Positions 1-5,874 are shown, counted from the stretch's first letter. The stretch is 5,874 nt of DNA from an uncultured Bacteroidales bacterium (GCA_947177325.1 CAMWUH010000142.1:1-5874), one strand, 5' to 3'. The notes: a model not told the origin generated them from the sequence alone. Translations and numbers: made by a program.

Positions 1-2903
1 GTCATTATGATTGGCATCAATCGGTCAGAAGAGCCATCGGTAATAGCCTTCGTGAGGTCTTCACCATCGTGGCGCAAGGCGTTATAGCGCGAAATGAGAA
101 GCATGCCATTGCGGGTGGCTATACCGATAAGAGCGATGAAGCCGATGATGGCCGGCAAGTCGAGCTCGCCACCGGTCAGGCCGATTGCGATAACACCGCC
201 AATCATTGCCAATGGCATATTAACCATGATGATGAGAGATTGCACCAGGTTTTTGAATTCGGTGTAAAGCAGAATAAAGATAACGACGATGGCCAGCAAT
301 GATGCCAGGAGCAGTGTTCGCGACGATTTTGAGGCGCTTTCCCAGCGGCCGCCTATATTGATGTTGTAGCCCTCGGGCAATTGTATGTCGCTGACGAGCG
401 AGGTCAGCCGGTTGACTGCCGAGCCAAGGTCGCTCCCTTCAACATTTGCTGACACGACGATGCGTCGGCGACCATCCTCGCGGTTGATTTTGTTGGGGCC
501 TGAAGTGGAGCTGATCGAGGCAATCTCGCCGAGAGTGACGGGCCCGCGGGGAGAGTCGAAATTCAGGTCGGCAAGCAGGGATATGTCAGTTTTAAAGCGG
601 TCGTCGAAGCGCACCACAAGGTCGCGCGGATATCCCTCTTCGTAAACCTGTGAAACGGTTGAACCGCCCAAGGCAGTGGAGATGAAACGATTAAAGTCGG
701 CAGGGGTGATTCCGTAGCGGGCCATGACATTGCGCCGAGGCTTTATAACGAGCTCCGGACGGTCAACAATCTGCTCAACGGCAATGTCGACCATTCCATC
801 GACCTCAGAGGCTTCTTGCTTCACTTGGTTAGCCAAGCGAAGGAGAGTGTCGAGGTCGTCGCCAAACACAGTGACGGCAACGGCGGCTTCAGTGCCTGAC
901 ATCATTGCGTCGATGCGGTGGGATATAGGTTGACCCACTTCAATGACTACCCCGGGGATTTCGCTGAGATTGCGTCGGATTTCTTCGGCCACTTCGGCGC
1001 GGGAGCGTTGTTTGAGCTCGTAGGGAGCTTCGATTTCAGAAACAGAAGTGCCGAGGGAGTGTTCGTCGAGTTCGGCGCGCCCAGTTTTGCGCGCCACAAC
1101 CTTCACTTCGGGCGTTTTCATAATGGCCTCCTCGGCCATTCGCCCTATTTGATCGCTCTCTTCGAGCGTAATTCCAGGCATGGCGCTGATATTGATTGTA
1201 AAAGAACCCTCGTTAAAGGGGGGCAAGAACCCAGAGCCGAGGTTGAATAGCCAGACAATAGCGCCGATGAACAATACACATGTGCCGGCAAGGATAGCGC
1301 GTTTATGGCGCAGAGATGCGCTGAGCAAACGGCGGTAACCGTTTTTGATGGCAACGCTAAGGCGGGGCTCTTTAGAGAGTCGGTGACCGGCTTTGTCGCC
1401 GAGCATATAGCTGCAAAGAACCGGAGTCAGAGTCAATGCAACGACGGTAGAGGCCGCAAGCGCAACAATGAAGGCTATGCCGAGCGGCGCCATCATTTTA
1501 CCCTCAATGCCTGTCAGGAAGAATAGCGGCAGGAAGCCGGCAACAATGATAAGAGATGAGTTGAAGATGGGTAGTCGCACCTCTTTTGAGGCTTCGTAAA
1601 TAACGTGAATGATTGACCGGCGGTCAGCTTCGGGTAAAGCAGCGTTTTGGCGCAGACGCTTATAGACATTCTCCACGTCGACAATAGCATCATCGACGAG
1701 CGAGCCAATGGCAATGGCTATGCCGCCAAGAGTCATAGTGTTGATATTCAGCCCGAGCAAGCGCAACAGCAAAACGCTTATTATGATTGACATAGGGAGC
1801 GCAAAGAGCGAAACAATGGTTGCTCTCAGATTCATCATAAAGAAGAAGAGCACTACAATAACCATTATCGCACCTTCAAACAAAGCGCTGCGCAAATTGG
1901 AAATGGAGGTTGAAATGAAGTCGCTCTGATTGAAAATGTCGGTAGATATTTCAAGCGACGACGGGAGGGAATGCCTGAAAGAGTCGAGGGTGGCGTGGAG
2001 ACGCTCGGTGAGTTCAATTGTGCCTACTCCGGGTTGCTTCGTTACGGTAAGCAACACCGCCCGGCGACCGCAATATCCGGCAGAGCCCATAAGCGGTTGT
2101 GCCACTCCGGGGAGGACTTCGGCAATGTCGCCAACGGTGACCAATGATGTTTCATCAGCTTTCACTACCGATGAAGCTATTTCGTCGAGGTCGTCGGTTG
2201 ACACTTCGCCTTTAACCACAAACTCGTTGGCGTAGGAGTTTATAACTCCGGCAGCGCTGTTTTGATTAACCCCCTCGACAGCCTCGGTCACTTCTTGCAG
2301 AGTAACGCCCATCTGCTGCATTTTCAGCGGGTTAAGGTTGATGTGATATTGGCGCTCTCCACCGCCTAACACTGACACTTGCGATACCCCCTCGACACTA
2401 CGGAGAGCGGGCGCGAGAATGCGGTCGGCAATGGAGCGGATGCGGTCAACGTCGATTGAGTCGGAGGTCAGACCAATTATCATCATTTCACCCAGGATGG
2501 AGCTCGTAGGGCCCATTACGGGAGCATCGGCCTGAGGGGGCAGCTGAGATTCAACTGTTTGCAGTCGCTCGGCCACAATCTGGCGAGCGGTCATTATCTC
2601 CACGTTGTCGTCAAACACAATTTCAACAACGGAGAAACCACCGGTCGAGCTTGAGCGCACTTTAGCCACGCCCTGAGAGCCGCTGACTGCGGTCTCGATG
2701 GGATAGGTCACAAGTTGCTCGACATCTTCGGTCGACAAACCCGGGGCTTCGGTCATTACCGTAACGGTGGGGGAGTTAAGGTCGGGGAAAATATCCACTT
2801 CGGTGCGGAGCAGCATGATGCACCCGAGAACAACTAATATGCCTGACAAAATCAAGACAATCAACCGGTTATACAACGACCGGCGTATGATGGCATTTAA
2901 CAT
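1..2903 (-). CDS. CusA/CzcA-family heavy-metal RND efflux pump, C-terminus cut by window edge
   Basis: Inner-membrane proton-driven pump that should work with the adjacent adaptor to export metal ions across the envelope. The frame is open from the ATG at 2903 to the window edge, giving 967 codons; full-length family members have about 1,020-1,050, so only the last one or two transmembrane helices are missing. Visible family features are an N-terminal TM helix followed by a DIFPDLN motif (residues 37-43), a large periplasmic loop, TM4 with GSLVDDAIVDVEN (about 400-412), GFLPPFNEG opening the second periplasmic loop, and a GFIALIGIATRNG helix near the end. D404 aligns with the essential TM4 aspartate of CzcA and CusA. 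The three methionines that bind copper in CusA are not conserved (N571 and A666 at two positions, no Met near the third). Copper is therefore not the obvious substrate; a divalent ion is more likely. It is the second gene of the operon. Confidence 0.95.
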   Translation of the reverse strand, partial: MLNAIIRRSLYNRLIVLILSGILVVLGCIMLLRTEVDIFPDLNSPTVTVMTEAPGLSTEDVEQLVTYPIETAVSGSQGVAKVRSSSTGGFSVVEIVFDDNVEIMTARQIVAERLQTVESQLPPQADAPVMGPTSSILGEMMIIGLTSDSIDVDRIRSIADRILAPALRSVEGVSQVSVLGGGERQYHINLNPLKMQQMGVTLQEVTEAVEGVNQNSAAGVINSYANEFVVKGEVSTDDLDEIASSVVKADETSLVTVGDIAEVLPGVAQPLMGSAGYCGRRAVLLTVTKQPGVGTIELTERLHATLDSFRHSLPSSLEISTDIFNQSDFISTSISNLRSALFEGAIMVIVVLFFFMMNLRATIVSLFALPMSIIISVLLLRLLGLNINTMTLGGIAIAIGSLVDDAIVDVENVYKRLRQNAALPEADRRSIIHVIYEASKEVRLPIFNSSLIIVAGFLPLFFLTGIEGKMMAPLGIAFIVALAASTVVALTLTPVLCSYMLGDKAGHRLSKEPRLSVAIKNGYRRLLSASLRHKRAILAGTCVLFIGAIVWLFNLGSGFLPPFNEGSFTINISAMPGITLEESDQIGRMAEEAIMKTPEVKVVARKTGRAELDEHSLGTSVSEIEAPYELKQRSRAEVAEEIRRNLSEIPGVVIEVGQPISHRIDAMMSGTEAAVAVTVFGDDLDTLLRLANQVKQEASEVDGMVDIAVEQIVDRPELVIKPRRNVMARYGITPADFNRFISTALGGSTVSQVYEEGYPRDLVVRFDDRFKTDISLLADLNFDSPRGPVTLGEIASISSTSGPNKINREDGRRRIVVSANVEGSDLGSAVNRLTSLVSDIQLPEGYNINIGGRWESASKSSRTLLLASLLAIVVIFILLYTEFKNLVQSLIIMVNMPLAMIGGVIAIGLTGGELDLPAIIGFIALIGIATRNGMLLISRYNALRHDGEDLTKAITDGSSDRLMPIIM

Positions 2904-2920
2904 AGCGGTAGTCGGATGGT

Positions 2921-4105
2921 TTAATGGTGGTGGGAGTGTCCTTCAGGAATTGCGCCGGAGGTTTCGGCCAGACGAATAACGGTTGCCCCCGAGGTAACAA
3001 TCTCCATTCCTTCTTCAAGACCCGATTTGATTTCGATATTCATGCCATCGCTTGCACCGGTTTCAACAGGCACTTTCTTATAGCAGTCGTCGTCGATGCG
3101 GCAGTAGACGAATCTGTTGCCAAGTCGCTCAATAACCGCTTTTACCGGCACTGAAATCACTCCGGAGCGGGGCGAAGTCAACACTTTCAGCTCCACGATA
3201 GAGCCCGGTTGCAACGGACTGCCGGCCTCTACCGAGAAGTAAACGGGAATATAGCCGGGCAATGAGGTAGAAGTGCCTGAAGCGGCGCTTTTTTTGGTGG
3301 CAGAGACAACGTCGTTGCCAAATAATATGTTAGCACCTGAGATCATTGGCGCTACAGAGGCATAGCGCGCGGGAAGGTCGGCCTTAACGGTTAACTGGCC
3401 GGTAGAGGAGATAACGGCAATCGGGTCGCCCTGGTTGACAAAGCTGCCGTTCTGAACCAAGACATCGGTGATAGTGCCTGAAACAGGTGCTGTTGCCGCG
3501 CCGGAAGAGCTTCCGGAGGCTGCATTGCGAGCTGCATCGAAGGCAGCTTGGGCGGTATTGAGCTCCTGACGGGTTGCCATTCGCTCATCATAGAGTTGCT
3601 TCACTCGGTCAAGCTCCGTTTGAGCGGCCTTGAGGGCAATGCGGTTTGCTTCGTTGCTGTCGCCACCGGCCATGTTGCGGGCCGATACCGACGCAACGGA
3701 AAAGCCTGCGTTGACGCGCGCACCAATGGAGGCCGAGGGTGATAATCTGACAATGCCTGAGGTTGGAGCCGATACCACGCCGGTGGCGCCGGGCGCGTTA
3801 AGGACCTGCCCTCCGGCGCTGATAACATCGTTGAACTCGCCGAGCTTCACGGTTTGGGTTTCTACTCCCATTTCATCGGCTTCATGGCGGTGGAGGATGA
3901 TTTCGTCGGCATCGTGATGGTGCCCCTCTTCGCCATGCTCATCGGCTTCATGGTCATGGTCGGCGGCTTCATGGTCGTTATGAAGCTCTGCTTCGGCTTC
4001 ATGATGTTGCCCCTGATGCAGATGGTCCTGACCGGATGAATGTTTGCATCCACCCATTGTAAGAGTTAACAGGGCCGAGGCTATTATCAGTTGGATTTTA
4101 CGCAT
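2921..4105 (-). CDS. His-rich periplasmic adaptor lipoprotein (CusB/CzcB, HlyD-like membrane fusion protein)
   Basis: Membrane-fusion subunit of 394 residues that should link the RND pump encoded just downstream to an outer-membrane channel. Residues 1-20 form a lipoprotein signal ending in the lipobox MGGC, with C20 as the lipidated residue. Residues 22-78 are strongly His- and acid-rich, with 15 histidines and repeated HEA(D/E/A) units, a plausible metal-binding region. The biotinyl-lipoyl domain is split (roughly 100-142 and 203-235, second half with APVSGTI at 206-212) around a short helical hairpin (about 152-196). A beta-barrel (about 237-310) and a membrane-proximal domain (to about 380) follow. 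The protein ends in HSHHH. A close Cys pair (C335, C341) could form a disulfide or bind metal. The stop is 17 nt from the pump start, so the two are almost certainly co-transcribed. The family is clear; the metal is not. Confidence 0.93.
   Translation of the reverse strand: MRKIQLIIASALLTLTMGGCKHSSGQDHLHQGQHHEAEAELHNDHEAADHDHEADEHGEEGHHHDADEIILHRHEADEMGVETQTVKLGEFNDVISAGGQVLNAPGATGVVSAPTSGIVRLSPSASIGARVNAGFSVASVSARNMAGGDSNEANRIALKAAQTELDRVKQLYDERMATRQELNTAQAAFDAARNAASGSSSGAATAPVSGTITDVLVQNGSFVNQGDPIAVISSTGQLTVKADLPARYASVAPMISGANILFGNDVVSATKKSAASGTSTSLPGYIPVYFSVEAGSPLQPGSIVELKVLTSPRSGVISVPVKAVIERLGNRFVYCRIDDDCYKKVPVETGASDGMNIEIKSGLEEGMEIVTSGATVIRLAETSGAIPEGHSHHH
3877..4003 (-). repeat. Four copies of a 10-bp unit encoding His-Glu-Ala in the adaptor
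   Basis: The plus-strand 10-mer CGGCTTCATG occurs at 3877-3886, 3943-3952, 3964-3973 and 3994-4003. All copies are in the same reading frame, and two are embedded in an identical 14-mer (CATCGGCTTCATGG at 3874 and 3940). On the coding strand each gives His-Glu-Ala followed by an acidic residue or Ala. The arrangement suggests the metal-binding segment grew by in-frame duplication, though selection for a biased amino-acid composition could also produce it. Confidence 0.75.
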
Positions 4106-4143
4106 AATTAATAAAATAAAGAGAGGTGTGGATTTGTGACATG

Positions 4144-4173
4144 CAAAGTTACTAATTTTGTTGCTATTTTCAA
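4144..4173 (-). promoter_or_regulatory. Bacteroidota-type promoter of the metal-efflux operon
   Basis: Read on the minus strand, TTG (4173-4171) is followed by a 19-bp spacer and TAACTTTG (4151-4144). This matches the Bacteroides primary-sigma consensus of a -33 TTTG/TTG and a -7 TAnnTTTG with about 19 bp between. Transcription should begin near 4136-4140, leaving a leader of about 30-35 nt before the adaptor ATG at 4105. No Shine-Dalgarno sequence is evident in that leader, as is common in this phylum. Confidence 0.6.
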
Positions 4174-4174
4174 T

Positions 4175-4193
4175 CCGCTATTCTAAATAACGG
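4175..4193. promoter_or_regulatory. Imperfect dyad next to the -33 element, possible operator
   Basis: CCGCTATT, a 3-bp spacer (CTA) and AATAACGG form an inverted repeat with 7 of 8 positions complementary. It starts one base beyond the -33 element of the efflux promoter, where activators or repressors of metal-efflux operons often bind. No regulator gene lies in the window, so the protein that might bind is unknown. Confidence 0.4.
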
Positions 4194-4288
4194 CCCACAG
4201 AAATCGGCCAATATTGATACAATAGATGAATTTTATTGCTAATTTGGAAAATATTAGGCTATGCGGATAAACTATTGAGGGAGGTTGA

Positions 4289-4322
4289 GCGTTGGAATAT
4301 TAAACGACGCAATAAAGCGTTG
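4289..4322. repeat. A-B-A inverted repeat set upstream of the dismutase gene
   Basis: GCGTTG occurs at 4289-4294 and again at 4317-4322. Between them lies CGACGC (4305-4310), which can pair with either copy (five Watson-Crick pairs plus one G-U). Two mutually exclusive 6-bp hairpins are thus possible, with loops of 10 and 6 nt, ending 34 nt before the dismutase start. If the dismutase transcript begins upstream, this would lie in its leader. The arms are short and chance is possible. The rest of the spacer 4106-4356 is AT-rich; besides the efflux promoter and dyad I see only a 5-3-5 palindrome, TATTG-ATA-CAATA (4212-4224). Confidence 0.35.
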
Positions 4323-4356
4323 ATTAAATAATCTAATACATTTATACCTGAATAAT

Positions 4357-4932
4357 ATGATTTACGTACAACCCGAACTACCTTATGCAGCCGATGCACT
4401 TGTTCCGGCTATTTCACCTGAAACAATACATTTCCATTATGGCAAACATGAGAAAGCCTATATAGAAAATCTCAATAAAATGGTTGCCAACACTGAATGG
4501 GACGACGTTGAACTTGAAGATATAATTCGCAAAGCCGATGGTCCGTTGTTTAACAACGCCTCACAGGCATGGAACCATATATTTTACTTTTTCAGCTTTT
4601 CACCCGATGGCGGTGGCGAGCCCGGTGGTGAACTTGGCGAAGCGATAAAGCGCGATTTCGGATCGTTTGAGGAGTTCAAACGTCAGTTTGTCGATGCCGG
4701 AGTGAAGCTCTTCGGTTCAGGCTGGGTGTGGCTCGTCAGCGACAATGAAGGGAAACTGAAAATAGTTCAGTGCAAGAACGCCGAAAATCCCTTGCGCGAC
4801 GGATTAACTCCCTTGCTGACCTTCGACGTTTGGGAACACGCTTATTATCTGGACTATCAAAACCGTCGTGCCGACGCTCTCGATGCACTCTGGAGCGTAG
4901 TTGACTGGGGCGTGGTTGAGGAGCGTTATTAA
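4357..4932 (+). CDS. sodB: Superoxide dismutase, Fe-type (Fe/Mn SOD family)
   Basis: Cytoplasmic enzyme of 191 residues that dismutates superoxide to oxygen and hydrogen peroxide, usually as a dimer. All four metal ligands fall exactly at the E. coli SodB positions counted with Met1: H27, H74, D157 and H161, the last two in DVWEHAYY. The gateway residues H31 and Y35 are present. The outer-sphere glutamine is Q70 in NNASQAWNH and position 142 is Ala, which is the Fe-type or cambialistic arrangement rather than the Mn-type. Residue 155 is Thr, as in E. coli SodB, whereas I recall Gly in the cambialistic Bacteroides and Porphyromonas enzymes; this favours iron. No signal peptide is seen. The start gives the normal family N-terminus (ELPYA at 7-11). 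It is divergent from the metal-efflux operon, and a terminator about 120 nt downstream separates it from the ferritin gene. Confidence 0.97.
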   Translation: MIYVQPELPYAADALVPAISPETIHFHYGKHEKAYIENLNKMVANTEWDDVELEDIIRKADGPLFNNASQAWNHIFYFFSFSPDGGGEPGGELGEAIKRDFGSFEEFKRQFVDAGVKLFGSGWVWLVSDNEGKLKIVQCKNAENPLRDGLTPLLTFDVWEHAYYLDYQNRRADALDALWSVVDWGVVEERY

Positions 4933-4939
4933 TACCTCA

Positions 4940-5031
4940 GCTTACAACCGTCACGACGATTGTAGAACATATTGTTGCTGGCTCGGCGCATCACATCCGT
5001 CACAGCAACCGAACATATTATAATTGTAAGC
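4940..5031 (+). repeat. Nested inverted and direct repeats in the dismutase 3' region
   Basis: Four elements overlap here. First, an 8-bp perfect inverted repeat, GCTTACAA (4940-4947) with TTGTAAGC (5024-5031). Second, a 7-bp perfect inverted repeat nested inside it, GTTGCTG (4974-4980) with CAGCAAC (5003-5009). Third, two direct repeats in the same order: CCGTCAC at 4948 and 4997, and GAACATATT at 4965 and 5011, as if a unit of about 25 bp was duplicated and diverged. Fourth, TACAA (4943-4947) can instead pair with TTGTA (4960-4964), closing a hairpin with CGT/ACG inside. The region is probably transcribed as the dismutase 3' untranslated RNA. Confidence 0.5.
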
Positions 5032-5051
5032 ATAATGTGATGAATGGAGAG

Positions 5052-5088
5052 AGAGGCACGCGTGAGCGCCCCTCTTTTTCTTTTTTGT
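5052..5088 (+). terminator. Intrinsic terminator after the dismutase gene
   Basis: AGAGG (5052-5056) pairs with CCTCT (5071-5075). An inner CGC/GCG stem (5059-5061 with 5066-5068) is capped by a GTGA loop, which is a GNRA tetraloop in RNA. A T-rich tract (TTTTT-C-TTTTTT) follows directly. It should end the dismutase transcript and insulate the ferritin gene. A 2-by-2 internal loop interrupts the stem. Confidence 0.75.
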
Positions 5089-5185
5089 TTAAAGCAAGAT
5101 TGGATTTCAAAGGGGCATAATGCAACTGCGAGATGGAGATGACGGTTTCATCAACTTTTAAATGCTATTGTTTGTTATAATAAAT

Positions 5186-5209
5186 AGGACAGGAGTTTTT
5201 ATCCTGCCT
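5186..5209 (+). promoter_or_regulatory. Bulged stem-loop upstream of ferritin, function unknown
   Basis: AGG, a single unpaired A (5189), then CAGGA (5190-5194), a 7-nt loop GTTTTTA, then TCCTG and CCT (5202-5209) form an 8-bp stem with one bulge. It ends 40 nt before the ferritin start. No T tract follows it on either strand, so it is not a terminator. If transcription starts upstream it would sit in the ferritin leader RNA, where it could affect translation or stability; it could instead be a DNA operator. Confidence 0.45.
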
Positions 5210-5249
5210 TCAACTATTAACTATTTATTTAACTAAAACTACAGAAGTT

Positions 5250-5771
5250 ATGATGAGTCAAAAAATGCAAGATGCCATCAATGACCAAATCAATGCTGAA
5301 TTTTGGTCGGCATACCTTTATTTGTCAATGGCAATGAAATATGAAGACGAGGGCCTTTCGGGTATCGCCAACTGGTTTAAGATACAATTTAAAGAGGAGC
5401 AGGACCACGCGATGATTTTTATAAATTACCTGATTCAGCGCGACGGCCGTGTATTGCTCAAACCGATTGAGGCAGTAGACACCGATTGGGAGAGCCCGCT
5501 TGAAGCATTCAAAGCTACTTTGGCCCATGAGCGAAAGGTGACTTCAATGATACGCAACCTGTATGCCCTCGCTGAAGAGGAAAACGATTATGCTACCCGC
5601 GACCGCCTCGCATGGTTTATTACAGAGCAGGTTGAAGAGGAAGAAACTGTCAAAAATCTCATTACCAAGTTTAAACTTGTAGGCACAGACGGTACAGGTA
5701 TTCTAATGCTCGATACCGAACTTGGCACCCGCACTTACACTACACCGGCACCTTTGGCTACCAATGCTTGA
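5250..5771 (+). CDS. ftnA: Non-haem bacterial ferritin (FtnA type)
   Basis: Iron-storage protein of 173 residues expected to form a 24-subunit cytoplasmic shell that oxidises Fe(II) and stores Fe(III). The ferroxidase ligands match E. coli FtnA numbering exactly when the first ATG is used: E17, E50 and H53 (in EEQDH), E94, Q127 and E130. The third iron site is also complete (E49, E126, E129, E130) and the conserved Y24 is present. There is no haem-binding Met at the bacterioferritin position 52 (D52 here), so this is not bacterioferritin. A second ATG follows at 5253; the first is chosen because it restores standard numbering, but the RNA evidence cannot separate them. The C-terminus runs about eight residues past E. 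coli FtnA with a Thr/Pro/Ala-rich tail (RTYTTPAPLATNA). It lies downstream of the dismutase gene on the same strand but has its own terminator. Confidence 0.97.
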   Translation: MMSQKMQDAINDQINAEFWSAYLYLSMAMKYEDEGLSGIANWFKIQFKEEQDHAMIFINYLIQRDGRVLLKPIEAVDTDWESPLEAFKATLAHERKVTSMIRNLYALAEEENDYATRDRLAWFITEQVEEEETVKNLITKFKLVGTDGTGILMLDTELGTRTYTTPAPLATNA

Positions 5772-5782
5772 TATATTAGACC

Positions 5783-5815
5783 CGTGTCTTAGCATGTAGA
5801 CACGTCAGCGTGTCT
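5783..5815 (+). repeat. A-B-A inverted repeat set downstream of ferritin
   Basis: CGTGTCT occurs at 5783-5789 and 5809-5815, flanking its exact reverse complement AGACACG at 5798-5804. The middle segment can pair with either copy, giving 7-bp perfect hairpins with an 8-nt loop or a TCAG tetraloop. Both cannot form at once. The set begins 11 nt after the ferritin stop and precedes the main terminator, so it is probably in the ferritin 3' untranslated RNA. Confidence 0.55.
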
Positions 5816-5828
5816 GATGGATAAAATT

Positions 5829-5867
5829 AAAAAGGCGTTGTCAACCGCGGTTGACAACGCCTTTTTT
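5829..5867 (+). terminator. Strong intrinsic terminator after ferritin, probably bidirectional
   Basis: A perfect 38-bp palindrome (5829-5866) centred on CCGCGG, with arms AAAAAGGCGTTGTCAACCG and its complement. The T run (5862-5867) serves the ferritin transcript. The matching A run on the left (5829-5833) means it could also stop transcripts entering from the right. In RNA a realistic 4-nt loop leaves a stem of about 17 bp. Confidence 0.93.
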
Positions 5868-5874
5868 GGTATTG

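Larger units (their letters stand above)
4933..5249. other. Spacer between dismutase and ferritin genes
   Basis: This 317-bp stretch carries no gene I can support. It holds repeats and inverted repeats just after the dismutase (4940-5031), an intrinsic terminator (5052-5088) and an AT-rich section leading to ferritin with a bulged hairpin (5186-5209). A ferritin promoter must lie somewhere in 5089-5200. The closest candidate is TATTGTTTG (5166-5174), which deviates from TAnnTTTG by one extra base and has only a poor upstream TTTC (5146-5149). A TATAAT string at 5176-5181 is also present, but this phylum does not normally use that -10. I call no ferritin promoter with confidence. Confidence 0.6.

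Noticed and set aside
69..2235. Several plus-strand open frames of 70-110 codons
   Set aside because: They are antisense to the pump gene, which is one uninterrupted frame with clear family motifs. Their translations show no recognisable domains.
1..2903. Truncated or broken pump pseudogene
   Set aside because: The frame has no stop or frameshift; it is incomplete only because the window ends.
3854..4039. A plus-strand open frame predicting a small Met/Val/Phe-rich hydrophobic protein
   Set aside because: It is the antisense of the His-rich part of the adaptor: His codons (CAT) read as ATG on the other strand, which creates artificial Met-rich, membrane-like sequence.
5176..5181. TATAAT as a sigma-70 -10 box for ferritin
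   Set aside because: Bacteroidota promoters use TAnnTTTG instead, there is no matching -35, and such strings are common in AT-rich spacers.
5186..5209. A true iron-responsive element
   Set aside because: Only the bulge-to-loop geometry is similar; the CAGUGN loop and the bulged C are absent.
5250..5771. Bacterioferritin or Dps instead of ferritin
   Set aside because: The residue pattern matches FtnA at every ferroxidase position, the haem-ligand Met is absent, and the length and helices exceed those of Dps.

Overview
The window looks like chromosome from a Bacteroidota bacterium, probably order Bacteroidales. Coding regions have roughly balanced GC and the spacers are AT-rich. Start codons lack convincing Shine-Dalgarno sequences. 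One promoter matches the Bacteroides consensus (-33 TTG, 19 bp spacer, -7 TAnnTTTG). The superoxide dismutase C-terminus resembles the Bacteroides/Porphyromonas enzymes from memory. A gut family such as Muribaculaceae would fit, but that is a guess.

The left two thirds (1-4105) is a minus-strand heavy-metal efflux operon. A His-rich periplasmic adaptor lipoprotein (2921-4105) is followed after 17 nt by a CusA/CzcA-type RND pump (1-2903), whose last transmembrane helices lie beyond the window edge. No outer-membrane TolC-like partner is visible; it could be encoded further left. The operon has a good promoter at 4144-4173, with an imperfect dyad just upstream of the -33 element.

The right third runs on the plus strand. 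It holds a cytoplasmic Fe-type superoxide dismutase (4357-4932) and an FtnA-type ferritin (5250-5771). Each is followed by an intrinsic terminator (5052-5088 and 5829-5867), so they are probably separate transcripts. The non-coding DNA around both genes contains several small inverted repeats, some with three-part A-B-A geometry that allows alternative hairpins.

Together the genes form a metal and oxidative-stress neighbourhood. The efflux system should export a heavy metal from the periplasm, the dismutase removes superoxide, and the ferritin stores iron that would otherwise fuel Fenton chemistry. I see no mobile element, CRISPR array, rRNA or tRNA. All gene families are known. The least-described material is the His-rich adaptor, the metal-site residues of the pump and dismutase, and the structured untranslated regions.
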